A stretch of 64,000 nucleotides of DNA, taken from positions 62,001 through 126,000 of the forward strand of contig JAEQBH010005079.1 in NCBI GenBank assembly GCA_016808115.1. The letters run 5' to 3'. The position numbers and the translations under genes were made by a program. Origin of the DNA: Tetrastigma voinierianum. Lineage: Eukaryota > Streptophyta > Magnoliopsida > Vitales > Vitaceae. This document shows, piece after piece, positions 10,690 through 22,637 of this stretch; the stretch's first letter is position 1, and each line of letters opens with the position of its first letter. A model generated the notes under the pieces. That model was not told where the DNA came from and made no database searches. It worked only from the letters and a program-made list of their open reading frames with translations.

Positions 10690-13600
10690 ATTTATAGACC
10701 CCAAAACTAGGGTTTTAGGGGGTGATTTTATTTTATTTTATTTATTTATTATTCTTTTTTTTTTTTTTTAGTGGACAAAAGGGAGGAGGGGGAAATCATT
10801 TTATTTTATTATTTGAAAGAGCTGGGGGACAAAGTGATAAAAATGGTCGTGATTTGGGAAAAGAAATCAAAATGGAAATAGATAAAATAAAAGAAGATGG
10901 GACAAGAGGTTGGGGACCCTAGAGCAGAAGGAAATGGGGAAAGGATGAACAAAAGGAGAAAAAAATCTGTGGAAGAAATCGATACTGATTGAGCATCAAA
11001 TCGGCCCGATGACATCAATTAGATATCTTGTTCTAGCCAATACGAAACCTCCCACGGTTTCACAAAATTTCAACAGTTAGATTTTCTCAAGTATATCGGG
11101 AAGTCATTTTCGAAATTCTGGGAAATCGATTTAGTTTCAAACTATTTTTGTAGTTGTAAGCTTTCTATTCTTTCTATTCCCACTCGGGCTGATTGTTATG
11201 ACTTTAGATATGTTTGATATGAAGACATAGATCTAGATTATGAACTGTAAATATTTAGACTCTATTTAATAAGTTATGTTGGTTTTAAATTGTACTGTGC
11301 TATTCGCTTTCAATTTCAAACTATTTTCAATATAAGATTTCCAATCTTCTTATATCGCTGGATTGCTTCAGTTTTTAGATATAAGAGATAAGATATGTAT
11401 CTTCGACAGAACTGAAGATAGGACGGAGTCCCAAAGTTGTCTTTCAGTTTGAGGACAATGCCTCTGTTTTCGGATTTTAAGAGAGAAAATTGATGTTTTG
11501 TTTCTTCACTGTTCAAATTTCATCAAGGGTTCGGATAAAACATTAAGCCCGTGAGCCCGATCGACTCGAAATTTACGAGCCTGAGACTACTGGGTCTTAA
11601 ATATGAATTATGAAGATCAGATTTGGAGTCTGCATGTCATCTTATCTAAGAACAATGCCAGCTGATTTTGCGATAAATCGATAAAAGCTCTTTTCTCTCA
11701 CTATCCGTATTTCATCAAAGGTCCGATCCCGCCATTTCATGGTCTCATCAACCTGAATTTGATGAGCTCTAATCTCATTGACTTCATTCGAAGAGTGAGA
11801 TTGTGGTCAGAGTTCGGAAAATTAGTGTTTGTGTTCGAACATGATTCCGATTGTGATATTTTCTGCTTTATTTAGTAATTGTTACATTTGACATATGATT
11901 GATGGTGTTCTTATTTAGAACACAGAACTATTTGCTTAGTTCTCAAAGTTTAATTCATTAAATGTGTCCTTATTTGCTTAGCTCAATGTGATCAAGGCTC
12001 AATAGTTTCACCCATTATTTTAGGGCTCAACTTACTGGGGCCCCTGCCACAAGCCCAACACATATTCCCAGCCCAACATACAGTTCTTGTCCCCATTAGG
12101 CCCAACACATTCGTGCTCAATCTATTACAACTCCATTCTCAGCTTAGAGTCTAACCCACAGTTTAACCTATCTGCCTACCCACAGGTTGCTTCTACACTT
12201 CCAGGGCCATTTGACCAAGCCTTTGGTCATAAAGATTCCGATCAACTCTTTAGCCCACAAATTTCGCTACATTCGACCACTTTGTCCACCGCATGTCGAC
12301 AAATTGGCGCGGAAATTTGACTAAGAAAAGAAATGATTAAAATGTGCGACTAAAAGCTTAGTCAATGACCTAATGGGTCGGGTAAACTAACCTAAGGTTG
12401 GGCTGATGGTTAAACCAATGGTTTGGTCTAAGCACGGGTTATAATGGGACGCGTCATGATAATAACCCATTGCGCCGAATTTCCAAGACGCCGCCTATAT
12501 TAACATGAAGCCTAATTTGACAGCCCGCAAAGCTTTAGGCCTAAAATAATGAGTTAAGCTATTAGGTCTTAATCCTATTAGGCTTAAGCAAATGGGTTTT
12601 GTTTAATGGGTTAAACTATCGCTTAAAGAAATTGGACACACAATTTTCTAAATAGAGATATATTAACTATATGTCAATGTAAATAAATAAAAAAAATAAA
12701 AGATCTCCCTAATTAGAATCACTTTTCCCGGAACACTACTTTTTTGAACTCCAAACCCAATCTCCACCGTTCAGAATGAAGATCAATGAGCTAAGAACCT
12801 CTCCTCCAAATTTCAGGTTAATCGGGCCACAAAAGAAGCAAAATCAAACCTTTGATGAAATTTGGACAGTGAAGAGAAAAACATCGATTTTCTCTCTTAA
12901 AATCCGAAAACATAAGCATTGTTCTTAGACTGAAAGATGACTGCTTGGGACTCCAAATCTGATCTTCATCGTTCAGATTTAAGACCAATGAGTCCCGAAC
13001 CCCTCCTCCAAATTTCAGGTCGATCGGACCATGGACGATGCAGGATCGGACCCTTGATAAAATATGGATAATGAAGAGAAAAAACATCAATTTTCTCTCT
13101 TAAAATCTGGAAACAAAGGCACTGTCCTCAGACTAAAAGATGACTGTCTGGGACTCCAAATCCAATCTTCACCATTCACATTGAAGATCTATGTCTTATC
13201 TCAAACATATCTAAAACACAAAACAATCCAACAGTGGAATAAGAAGATTGAAATCTTACACTGAAATCGTTTGAAATCAAACGACCAAAGAACTACCTAC
13301 CAAAACTAACATAACTACTTAAATGAGGATTCTAAACATAATCTCCACTGTTCATAATTTAGATCTATGTCTCATCTTAAACATATCTAAAACTCAGAAC
13401 AATCCATCGGTGGCATAAGAAGAACAAAAGCTTACACTGAAATCGTTTGAAACTAAAACCGATTTCTAAATCTTCAAAACATTTCGATATAATAAAAATA
13501 CGACCGCTGAAATTTTTATCGAACTACATGGTGTTTCAAAGGCCGAAGATAACAAGATATCTAAACTTGATGTCCATCGGATCCAGTTTGATGCTCCGAT

Positions 13601-13937
13601 TAGTATCCAATTTCTCTCCTCCTCTTCTCTCCCTTTTATCTCTTTATTCCTACTCCTCCCCGCCCCCCGCCCCTTTTCCTCCTCCTTTCCTTTTCCTTCT
13701 TCCCCCTTTGCTCTTCCTTCTCCTGCTCATCCTATCCCCCCTTTTCCTCCTCCGGGGGTTCCCCATCTCTCGGTCTCTCTTCTTTTATTTTCTTTTCTAT
13801 TTCACTTTCTTTTCCCTAAATCACGATCCTTTATATTTCGTCTCTTTTCAAAAATAATAAAAATAAAATAGAATAAAATAAAAATAATAATAAATAAATA
13901 AAATCACTCCCTAAAACCCTTGTTTTGGGGGTCTACA
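10690..13937. repeat. Large imperfect inverted repeat (about 3.2 kb)
   Basis: The left arm (about 10690-11560) and the right arm (about 13040-13937) are reverse complements. The left starts AGACCCCAAAACTAGGGTTTTAGGG; the right ends CCCTAAAACCCTTGTTTTGGGGGTCTAC. Both arms then share an ATTTATTTATT run, a GA-rich (TC-rich) stretch, a GAGCATCAAA(T/C)-type phrase, TTAGATATCTTGTT, a TTTAGATATGTTTGA(T/G)AT(G)A phrase, ATAGATCTA(G/A)ATTATGAAC, and a TTTTAAGAGAGAAAATTGATG module. On the right this last module is tandemly duplicated (near 12890 and 13090). The spacer (about 11560-12830) is rich in GGCCCAACA-type words and holds no recognisable gene. It may be a foldback element or two opposed copies of one LTR. 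Confidence 0.75.
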
Positions 13938-16435
13938 CAAGGAATTTCCTGCTGCACTGAAGAAGACAAATACGTTGCTGATATCTGTGTTTTCACAAGA
14001 GCTTCAATCCGTTTTCTTGTGTAATTTTCAAATTCTTTTCCTTTTTTTTTTTTTTTTTTTTTTGTGGTTTCAATGTATTAGGAATTATGTAACATTCTTC
14101 TAATAGATTAAGATTTAATATGAAATTCGTGCTTAAAGTGGGTAGTCTTCCAACACCTATTTTCTCAAAGGAAAAGGAAAAGGAAAGTCAATACATCTAG
14201 GGGCTGGCTGACACAGCATTTTGGAAGTTCATGGGCTGGTGGAAGAGTGATGTAGAAATGACAGATACTTAGCAGAACTCAGAATACAAGTAAAAATGAC
14301 AGGTAGCTGATGTGAAAGGACAGCATAACAAGAGTTGGGTTTAAGACATTTTCTCATTCAAAGCAAAATTCTGTTTGGTTGTTCTTAAGATATTTTGTTC
14401 CACCATGGAAAAACTATTCATGCATGAATCAGTTGGAAAGGTCAGGAAGATGATGAGATGGGGCATTTCAATAGAATGGAAAATATTCCATTTGTTCAGA
14501 GTAGCAAGTGGAGGGAATGAGTACAAGCTGGAGAATGAGTCCTATGGAAGAATATATGTGGAAAAGCACATAGAACTCAAGCAGAAATTGCTGTAATTGC
14601 TATCTGTAGGAGAAACCAAAGGAAAAGGGATAATGGGAATTGGTGGCTTATGTCCTCTGTGAATACTATAAAGAATAAGTTCTCTGATTATGTAAAAAGT
14701 TTTGGATATACCTTTTAGGATTTGTGGAATTTGGGGTATCATGTGGCTCTCTAGCGTTTTATGGATTATTTTTCATAATAGATGCAATACTCCAATCTTT
14801 TACTCATATTTGTGATAATGGATTTCTCATTTTTCATCATTTTTTATTATTTTAGGTTTAGTGGTCAAAAAAAAAAAAAAGGTTTTATGAATTATTTTAA
14901 TACTCCAATATATATTTGAGATAATGGATTTCGCTTTTACTGCTGGTGATTCTTTTCCTTATTTAAGATTAATTTCCACGTTAATCCATGTGTTTCTTGT
15001 TTTCTTCGCCTATTTCCATTTTCTTTAACATCTAAACAAAAGAGGCAATTTGCTCATTCTAAGTATCAAGTAAGTTCATGCTATGATATTGCAACAGACA
15101 ATTTAGATTTCAGGCTTGGCTTCCAGTTGAAGCAAAAGGATTGTGCAGCATGTTAACATTTTCCCATATAGAATCAAAGTAGAATCTAGCTACTCTTGCG
15201 GTTATTCCATACTTCTTAAGGAAAAATCCTCATCTTTCCAGCCCACCAACAACATTCTCATCCATTTCTTGGGTTCTCAGAATCAGGACCAATTTGAGAT
15301 ATTGCCAGTCCTTTGACAAGAACAAATAATGGAGATATTTGGTTTCTGTTTTTAAAAATTATATTCTTTTTCTGAAAAATAAGAAAAGTAAGGAAAACAT
15401 AAAAAATACGTTTGGTTCCTAATTCTTTTTGTTCTGAAAAACACGGAGAAAACATAAACAAAAACAGTTTTCAGAGATCACTAAAATGATGTTTCCTATG
15501 TTTTTAAAAATTGTTCTCAAAAACACTTTTCAAAACACATAAACCAAATAGGCCATATAACTTCCCTTCTTTTTTTTTTTGTGGCCCAATCAGAATCTAC
15601 TCAATTTTTCGTCATCAATAAACAAACATGGTGGCCAACATGCATAAGGGTAATAGAGTGTTTGTTGCTCAATTGAGACCCAACTCCTGGAATATGGCTG
15701 TGGTGGCATTCCTATAAAGCCACCTAATTTCACTGAAAACGACCATTAACAGAAAGCAAGTGACTTTAAGAATTAGGCATTGTCTTAAAGAGAAGAAGAA
15801 ATATGCTCCACCTCATATGCTTGCTACTGTCACCTCTTAAGTGTCTTAATTGATATTGAGTCACCCTTTAAGTCATATAAGTCATATACATGACCCTGTA
15901 AGTGAACCATTGGTTGTGCATCAGACTGTTCAGAGTCTTTTTTATTGTATATTTGTATTTAGAGGTGATGTTTATATGGTCATAAGCTTTGGCATTATTT
16001 ATATAAGATGATGGTTTTCACTGACGAGCTTGCATTGTTTTCATCACAAATCTGATCATTTTTGTATACAATATATATGTCCCGGTGCTCTTTAAATATT
16101 GAATGAGACAAGGTAATCCTACCTTATAAATTGGAGGGTCTGAGGCATTAGACCTTTATTCATCCATTCTCTTCTTTGATGGGTTCACTAGGTTTTTTCT
16201 TTTTTCCCCCTTCACTACATCTTATTGTGGTTAACTTCTCTGTGATTTTTTCATTTTCAATGTTTTCCAAGTCGTTTGCCTAGAATGATTTCCCACCATA
16301 TTAGTCTTAGTTTTGACCAGCTAGAAAATAAAAAACAATGAATTTATTCTACTGATGATACTCATGAATCTCTAAAAATTTCAGAATACTTCTGTTTTGA
16401 TCTTGTGAAACCTTCCTGCAGGCTTGTTCTTGAAG
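13938..16435. other. Upstream region of the HAD-like gene
   Basis: No coding gene is recognised. It contains a poly-T run at about 14041-14063, a poly-A run near 14868, and a dispersed AT-rich repeat at about 15330-15550. A splice-acceptor-like TTCCTGCAG just before GCTTGTTCTTGAAG (about 16412-16435) may end an intron in the 5' UTR of the following gene; this is inference. Confidence 0.5.
15330..15553. repeat. Dispersed A/T-rich repeat, copy 1
   Basis: Short blocks such as TTTGGTTTCTGTTTTTAAAA, AACACGGAGAAAACATAAA, GATCACTAAAATGATGTTTCC and TTTTTAAAAATTGTTCTCAAAA. A related arrangement lies in the germin-like gene intron (about 42880-43210), with ATCAAAATGGTGTTCTCTATG in the matching place. 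Alternating T- and A-rich halves could fold back, which fits a MITE-like or degraded element. Boundaries are approximate. Confidence 0.5.
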
Positions 16436-18002
16436 ATGGATGCTGTTAAGGGGTCCAATGGAGCAAAATATGAGTGTCTGCTCTTCGGTATGTGCTAATT
16501 ACCTGACCAGTGACAAAAGGGATATTGATTGAACAGGATCATGATCAGATCCTTCAAAAGAAGTAATATTTCCCAAATGAATGATCAAGATCAGCAAGTA
16601 GAAGATTAAGAGATTTATTCGGAAATTCGAGCTAATTTTATTGCTGAGAAATTGGAATTGAATTTGAACTCGTTTACTGAAAACTATACGTAAAATAATT
16701 TCTTCTATTTATGAGTTCTTTATATGTTTCCTAGATATGGATGATACTCTGTACCCCATGAGCTCAGGGCTGAACTTTGCTTGCCGCAAGAACATAGAAG
16801 GTATGGTTTCTAAACAATACCGATCATGATCCTAAGATGTTGATATTATTGTGAATTTATAGTGATTTCTAAGTTGGGTAATCTCAATTTGCAGAGTACA
16901 TGTTGCAATACCTGAATATAGAAGAAAGTGAGGTGCCAAGGATGTGCTTGGAACTATACAGGGAGTATGGGACAACAATGGCCGGCTTAAAGGTGAAGCA
17001 GAGCTGGGCTTATCTTCTTCTTTGTTATTCCTGATTCTACCAACTCCCTTGGAACTTTTTTGTTCATTTTATCTATGAATTTTATCGATTTTGATCTCTA
17101 CCTTTCAGGCTTTTGGTTATGAATTCGATGATGATGAGTTTCATGCCTACGTCCATGGAAGATTACCTTATGAGTCGCTAAAGCCGGATCCGGTGTTACG
17201 GAACCTTCTGCTCTCCATGCCCCAGCGCAAAATAGTATGTAAAATATGTCCACAAGCTTTCATTTCAGAAGAAAGTAGATTTTACAACCATGGTGATGAA
17301 CTTCTAAAATGTGTTAATGGTGTTTTTCAGATTTTCACTAATGCGGACAGAAAGCATGTAGCTAAAGTTCTCAAGAGGTTGGGCTTGGAAGGTTGTTTTG
17401 AAGGTGTCATATGCTTTGAAACTCTTAACAACCCTCCCTCTGAGCAAACTGAATACAATGAAGAGCAAGAAGGGAATGGAGTTTTCAAGGTGGGTGAAAG
17501 CGAACCTGCTGCTGCTGATATGGCTGAAAGTGACGGTGATGGTTTCCGCCCCAGGTCCCAGATCCTCTGTAAACCATCAGTAGAGGCCTTTGAAGCTGCT
17601 ATCCGGATTGCTAATGTTGATCCTAAGAAAACCAGAAACTCCATTCCCTCTTCCATCTAATGTTCCTTCTTCATCTGCCATGGTTTGATGGATTGTGCTT
17701 CCCTTCCTCAGATATTCTTTGATGACAGCACTCGGAACATTGTGAGCGGGAAAGCAGCTGGGCTTCATACTGTCATAGTAAGCTCTTCATCTCTGCTTTG
17801 TATCACAATGACCTGCAAATTGACTGATTGTGAATGTTGATGGCAGGTCGGGAGCTCGGTGCTTGTGCCTGGTGCAGACCATGCCCTGGGCAGCATCCAT
17901 AATATCAAAGAAGCTCTACCTGAAATATGGGAAGGTGAAGAAGGAGAGCGGTTAGACAGGGTTATTCAATCCTCAGCAGTTGAAACTGTAGTCCAAGCAT
18001 AG
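16436..18002 (+). CDS. HAD-family hydrolase, pyrimidine 5'-nucleotidase-like (SDT1 type)
   Basis: Seven coding exons: 16436-16487, 16735-16800, 16895-16992, 17109-17234, 17331-17633, 17712-17777, 17847-18002. The start ATG opens MDAVKGSNGAKYECLLFD. HAD motifs are present in order: DMDDTLY (motif I, nucleophile and acid/base aspartates, split by intron 1), IFTNAD (motif II), the lysine of LCKPSVEAFE (motif III) and FFDDS (motif IV). The family dephosphorylates small phosphates such as nucleoside monophosphates; yeast SDT1 and plant relatives are its named members. All junctions are GT-AG and keep frame except one: after KKT (17633) the next bases are AG instead of GT, although the acceptor at 17711 and the following IFFDDS are intact. 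Left unspliced there, the frame reads RNSIPSSI and stops at 17660, removing motif IV. No transit peptide is evident, so it is probably cytosolic. Confidence 0.9.
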
Positions 18003-18475
18003 ATACCCCACTACTACTAGCGTCAAATATAGGATATATATGTATGTAAACTTCGCCTGTAGAATACTCCCTAGTTTTGCAGGGAGGGGGTGTGAGGTGA
18101 AATTAAATAATCTAGAATCTCTATCTATGTAATACTCCTGATGCATGTTTACTATGATGAAGCAAAATATGATCTCATATTGCGTATCACGGCGTTTTTT
18201 TTTCAAACATCTATTCACTTTGTTAAGTTGAAGCAGTGAATTCAGTATTCACGCTGAAGCCATGTATCAGCCAATTGCATAAAGACGGGTAAGTTACAAA
18301 GCTATGAACAATGAAAAAGCTAGTCGAATTTCCTCGTAATTTCTCAGCCAATACAAAAATAATAATCTCAGGCACAAGCCTATTGGGTAAAATAATAGTA
18401 AAGCCCTTACATACCCCAAAAAGGTCACAAAACTAGAGAAAAAAGGCCAAAGGCACTATTTAGTCAGCTGGCAGA
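18003..18475. other. Convergent intergenic region, 3' UTRs
   Basis: The HAD-like gene (plus) and the cyclophilin gene (minus) converge here, so this about 470-bp stretch should hold both 3' UTRs. It is AT-rich with AATAAA-like words (for example AAATTAAATAATC near 18100) but no feature that can be assigned with confidence. No other gene is seen. Confidence 0.5.
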
Positions 18476-21400
18476 TCAACTGTTCATGGGCAACTCCCCA
18501 GAATTTATAATTCTGCATGGCGACTTCGGGCAATCTGACCTGTATGTCTCTTGGGACTCCAGCTGCCGCACAATGTCCATTCCATCAATGACTTGTCCAA
18601 ACACAACATGGCGTCCATCCAACCATGGAGTCTACAAAATACAAATTAAGGACATTGTTTAACAGAGAATTTGTCAAAAAGACCAGACAGAATTACCATC
18701 ACGCATTTTCAATTTAGGCTAGTTCACATTTAAATTTACTGAAACATGTTGAATGCATAAAAGGATAGCAATCTAATATGATTCCACATAAGTTCCAACA
18801 CAAGAGTGTGGAATGGTACTTAAGTTTGAGAGGTTTTCCTACCTATCAAGCCGTTCTTTTGGGTTGAGTTCTCTGATTGGGCTTAAGACCCTATCATTGG
18901 TGCTTTCATTGAGGAAATCGATGCATTGTGTGGGAGAGGGCTGCTGAGAAAGAAGGAGCTACTTGGAAGAAGGCTACCCAAATGCCCCAAGGAGGGTCAG
19001 TGAATCTTGTCAAAGTGTGAACCACGAAGTGGCGATCATGAGTCACACGGACGTCGGTTTCTCGAGAATTGTATGGAATGATATGATTGCATCGGTTCCA
19101 CACAAGAGTGTGGAGTGGTGCTAAAACAAAGTTCTCTCATGTCGGTGGCGCTTTTAGGTTATTCTCGATTGGGCTTGAGGCCTTATCACAATCCAATTAT
19201 CAAATGTACCTCTTACGCTTGAGATTAACAAAACTAAGAAAATAGTAATCTCAAAATCAAATAATTTTCCTACAATTTATTTTCTTTCTTATTCATGACT
19301 TGTCAAGAGAAGTTGGTTGAGTTCATCAAGAGAAAGATGTTTCACCCTTGATGCAAATGCATAAAATGGGAGATACATCTAATCTGTTGGGACAAGTTGC
19401 TCTGAGATATCTCATATCCAAACCAAACACATTCTACCATAGAAATACCTTAAAACATTTATATCTTTCCTCCCCAAATAATTTTGTTCCTTATGTTGAT
19501 GTAATTAGTGTTTTCAGGTCTCTTGTGTGACTCCTTAGCATCAATTCTCACCCAGTTGATTGAACAAAGGGAGGAATAGTAACAGAATTCATTCATTACC
19601 TTGGTGACACACCAAAGATATTCTCGGTAAATATGTAAAGGATTTGAGCCCATTGAATACATTCTCCTCCAAAATACTCATTTTTATATGGCAAGTGGAT
19701 GGTGCATGGGCAGTCATTAACTCATTATCAATCTGAAATCTTATGTAACTATTCTTGTTTATAATCAATTCATCATTTAAAATAATAATAAAATTGAGTT
19801 ACTACACCAAGACCTGATATTTTCTTTTCTCCAGCAACCACCATCACAATTGAATGAAATCTTATGCAATCTTGACATAAATTGAAGATATATCTAGATT
19901 GAATAGCCTTCACCAACAATGTCACTGACTCACTGATAATTAAATGCGAAAATTACCAGGCTTTCAAGGGATAATAGAAGACACAGTATTTGTATCAACA
20001 TATGAGAAAAGGAAAGTGTGCAAATATACCCAAAAAATTGAAAATAATGATGTAAGAGAGCCGAATTGGCCAAAAAATTGAAACGGTTGAATATATCTCA
20101 CCTTTACTGTGCAAATGAAAAATTGACTGCCATTGGTATTGGGACCAGCATTGGCCATGCTTAACACCCCAGGTCCAACATGAGTCACTGCAAATAATTA
20201 TACTACAATTCAGCAACTTTAGAGTACCAGCCATGCAGGTTCAAGACTCCCTCATAGAAGTTCAATTTCACAAAGGAGAAAGACTTGTATAATTTCCAAA
20301 ATTTTCAGAAACGGAAGAGATTTGGCAAAGGCTTCAATAAAAAATATTAAAACATGATACTCTTATCCAGGCTGTGGCAAACACTCACAGGTAAAGTTCT
20401 CATCTTCAAACTTCGGGCCATAGATACTGATTCCTCCTGTTCCCTGCAGCAAGTAAACACACCTTAAATTTCAGCTTTGTTGAGAATAAATAACCTTCTA
20501 ATTAGAGGAACCTCGCATAAGAAAAACTTACATCTCCCTCAGTGAAATCACCTCCTTGGATCATGAAATCTTTAATAATACGATGGAAATGGCATCCTTT
20601 GTAACCATATCCTTTCTCTCCTGCATTTTCAAACATATTTTTTCGAATTCAGATTTCAAATGCACTTCCCCATCCAACAATACACAGTAGTAGTAATAAC
20701 AAATAACCTGATATTCATGATTAAGATTATGACAGTTGGAAACCAAAGCTTGCCTGTGCACAAGGCGCGGAAATTCTCAGCAGTCTTTGGGACTGCTTCT
20801 CCAAACAGGCCCATTACTATCCTACCAATAGGTTCACCCCCAACGTCTACATCAAAGAAGACCTTGGTTGTCACTTTGGCTTGTAGCTCTACCTCCTGAA
20901 GAAAACAGAATCAAGTAAGCATCTAAACCGAAACAGGAACTTCCCACAAATCAAAAAACAATACCATTTTACAGAATTCCATAGAAAAGTGAGAAACGGT
21001 TCATCTTCACAAAATATCTCAAGAGAAACAGACATCCTTAGCATTACCGTACCAAACCCAAACTGTAATACCCAGTTAAGAAAATTCAAAATTTCTTACC
21101 CTTACACCTCCAATTTCATAAACAGTAACCAAAAAGGGGAAAAGTTAATCCCATAAGCATGTACATTAGCGTAGAGTTAACACACACACCAATCCCCGGT
21201 GACCAGCTACAGGCTTGTTTCTAGAAAGTGGTAAATCGAAAAACGAGGCATAGTGAGATTTTGACGCCAAGCCTCCATGGAAAGCTTAAAGTAGGGTCTT
21301 TGCAGTACAAAAACCATAGGCGTCCTTGGCAAACTGGGGATATCTTTGCTGACGACAGCTGAAAAAGCAAACCCACACCCACTAAGGTTTCCATGATAAT

Positions 21401-21552
21401 AAACCAAATCAAACAACTTTGTTACCGAAACAGCAACCAAACATAATCGTAGTGAAAAAAAAAAAAGTAAAAAAGTCAACCAAACAAAATACATCTGCAT
21501 AGGAAAGGTGTAGAACCTGGAAAACAGAGCAAGAGGAGAATGCGGAAGCCAT
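18476..21552 (-). CDS. Plastid peptidyl-prolyl cis-trans isomerase, cyclophilin (CYP20-3-like)
   Basis: Seven exons on the minus strand: 21517-21552, about 21190-21358, 20754-20895, 20532-20620, 20389-20443, 20102-20187, 18476-18631. The catalytic cyclophilin domain is complete: KVFFDVDVGGEPIGRIVMGL, then FHRIIKDFMIQGGDFTEGD, GTGGISIYGPKFEDENF, GPGVLSMANAGPNTNGSQFF and TPWLDGRHVVFGQVIDGMD, ending CRIINSGELPMNS. The Arg, Phe and Gln of the active site (FHR, DFMIQGGD) and the Trp used for cyclosporin binding are present. GISIYG and GRIVMGLFGE favour the stromal CYP20-3/ROC4 group over cytosolic forms. Exons 1-2 encode a Ser/Ala-rich presumed transit peptide starting MASAFSSCSVFQ; exon 2 has one extra A in GTCAAAATCTC that breaks its frame. 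Intron 3 has a GC donor (20752-20753). The last intron (18632-20101) holds a TRIM-like element. The role is protein folding or redox-linked folding in the chloroplast stroma. Confidence 0.9.
18779..19188. mobile_element. TRIM-like miniature LTR retrotransposon
   Basis: Two direct terminal repeats of about 105-118 bp (18779-18896 and 19084-19188) flank about 190 bp of non-coding DNA. Both copies share TGATT, then (C)ACACAAGAGTGTGGA(A/G)TGG, GATTGGGCTT(A/G)AG(A/G)CC and the end TATCA, so the ends are TG...CA. Right after the left repeat comes TTGGTGCTTTCATTGAGG, in the position of a primer-binding site. Size and layout fit TRIM elements. No clear target duplication was found (TAATA versus CAATC). 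It sits inside the last cyclophilin intron and does not touch an exon. Confidence 0.55.
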
Positions 21553-22637
21553 GGTTTTGGAGTTTGGGGGTTAAAGACTTCAAAGGTTCAGAAGATAAGG
21601 CTCTCTGGTGGGAGAGGTAACTGGAGAGGATGAGGGTAAGTAGTGAAGGCGAAAATCTTATGTCTTGCTACTTTTTTGGGAAAACCATGTGACGCTACCC
21701 ATTTATTTCAATTTATTTGGAAAATTAGGAGTCAAAACCTGAAATCATCGTCAGTCTCTAAATTTCAGAAATATTTGATAAATAGTATAAAATATTTAAT
21801 AAAGATTTCCACAAGATCCCAGGTACAATTTAGTAAGCCTTTGTACAAGATCCCAGGCACAATACTTTTTAAATCTTTAAAAAAGTATTTTACATTTTTT
21901 ATTAAATAATTTTGAAATCAAGAGAATTACCTTGATACGAGCTTTGGACATATTTATTTTTTTTAGAAAAATAAAATAAAAATAATTTAAAAATAAAAAA
22001 CAATACCCAAATTAATAAGTGAATTATGATAATGAAAATTTTTAAAGTTAATACTGTCAATAGTGGTGCCAATGACTTTTAAAACAAAGAAATCAACGTC
22101 TTACTCAATAACAACGACATTATAATTATTATTTATATATTAGTTTCAACATTATTTTATTTTAAACCTTTTTAAAAAAAAAAGCTAAATATATCCCAAA
22201 CCCAATTTCATGACTACTATTTCTAATTTTTTAAATAAATCGAAATAGGGCATAATTTTCCCTAGTTTTTTGTATCTATTTCATGTGGGCTGCTGTATTG
22301 GCATGCCTTGATGTTAACGTGCGCTTCCCGTGCGTACACACCGAGGAACAGGATTTTGTTATTACAGATTCACCCCCTCTCCATCGATTCCTCCGACCAC
22401 AGCTTTAGACTCTTCCACGTCCTCTGTCCTAGTGGGCTTCTCTAAGTACTGAAATGGGTCCTCCTTTTAATTCAAAATGGGCCGGAAGCCCAGCCCAAAC
22501 AGTCTTCACTGTTCGCACGTGCGAAATGTAGATAAGAAGCCGTTAGGAGGGAATGGAATAAAAGCAAGCCCAATTTGAGATGAGAGAAACAGAGAAAGTA
22601 GCCGCTGCTGCGGATGTGGATTTGCTGATCCTCGAAT
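21553..22637. promoter_or_regulatory. Shared upstream region of divergent genes
   Basis: About 1.1 kb between the start codons of the cyclophilin (minus) and the START-like gene (plus). It must hold both promoters. The middle (about 21890-22240) is extremely AT-rich. A GC-richer part with CCACGTCC (about 22412-22424) resembles a G-box core, but this is only a word match. No clear TATA box could be assigned to either gene. Confidence 0.45.

Noticed and set aside
13447..13857. A 136-codon open frame rich in Pro, Leu and Ser
   Set aside because: It lies in the pyrimidine-rich part of the inverted-repeat arm; low complexity explains the frame and the other arm does not keep it.
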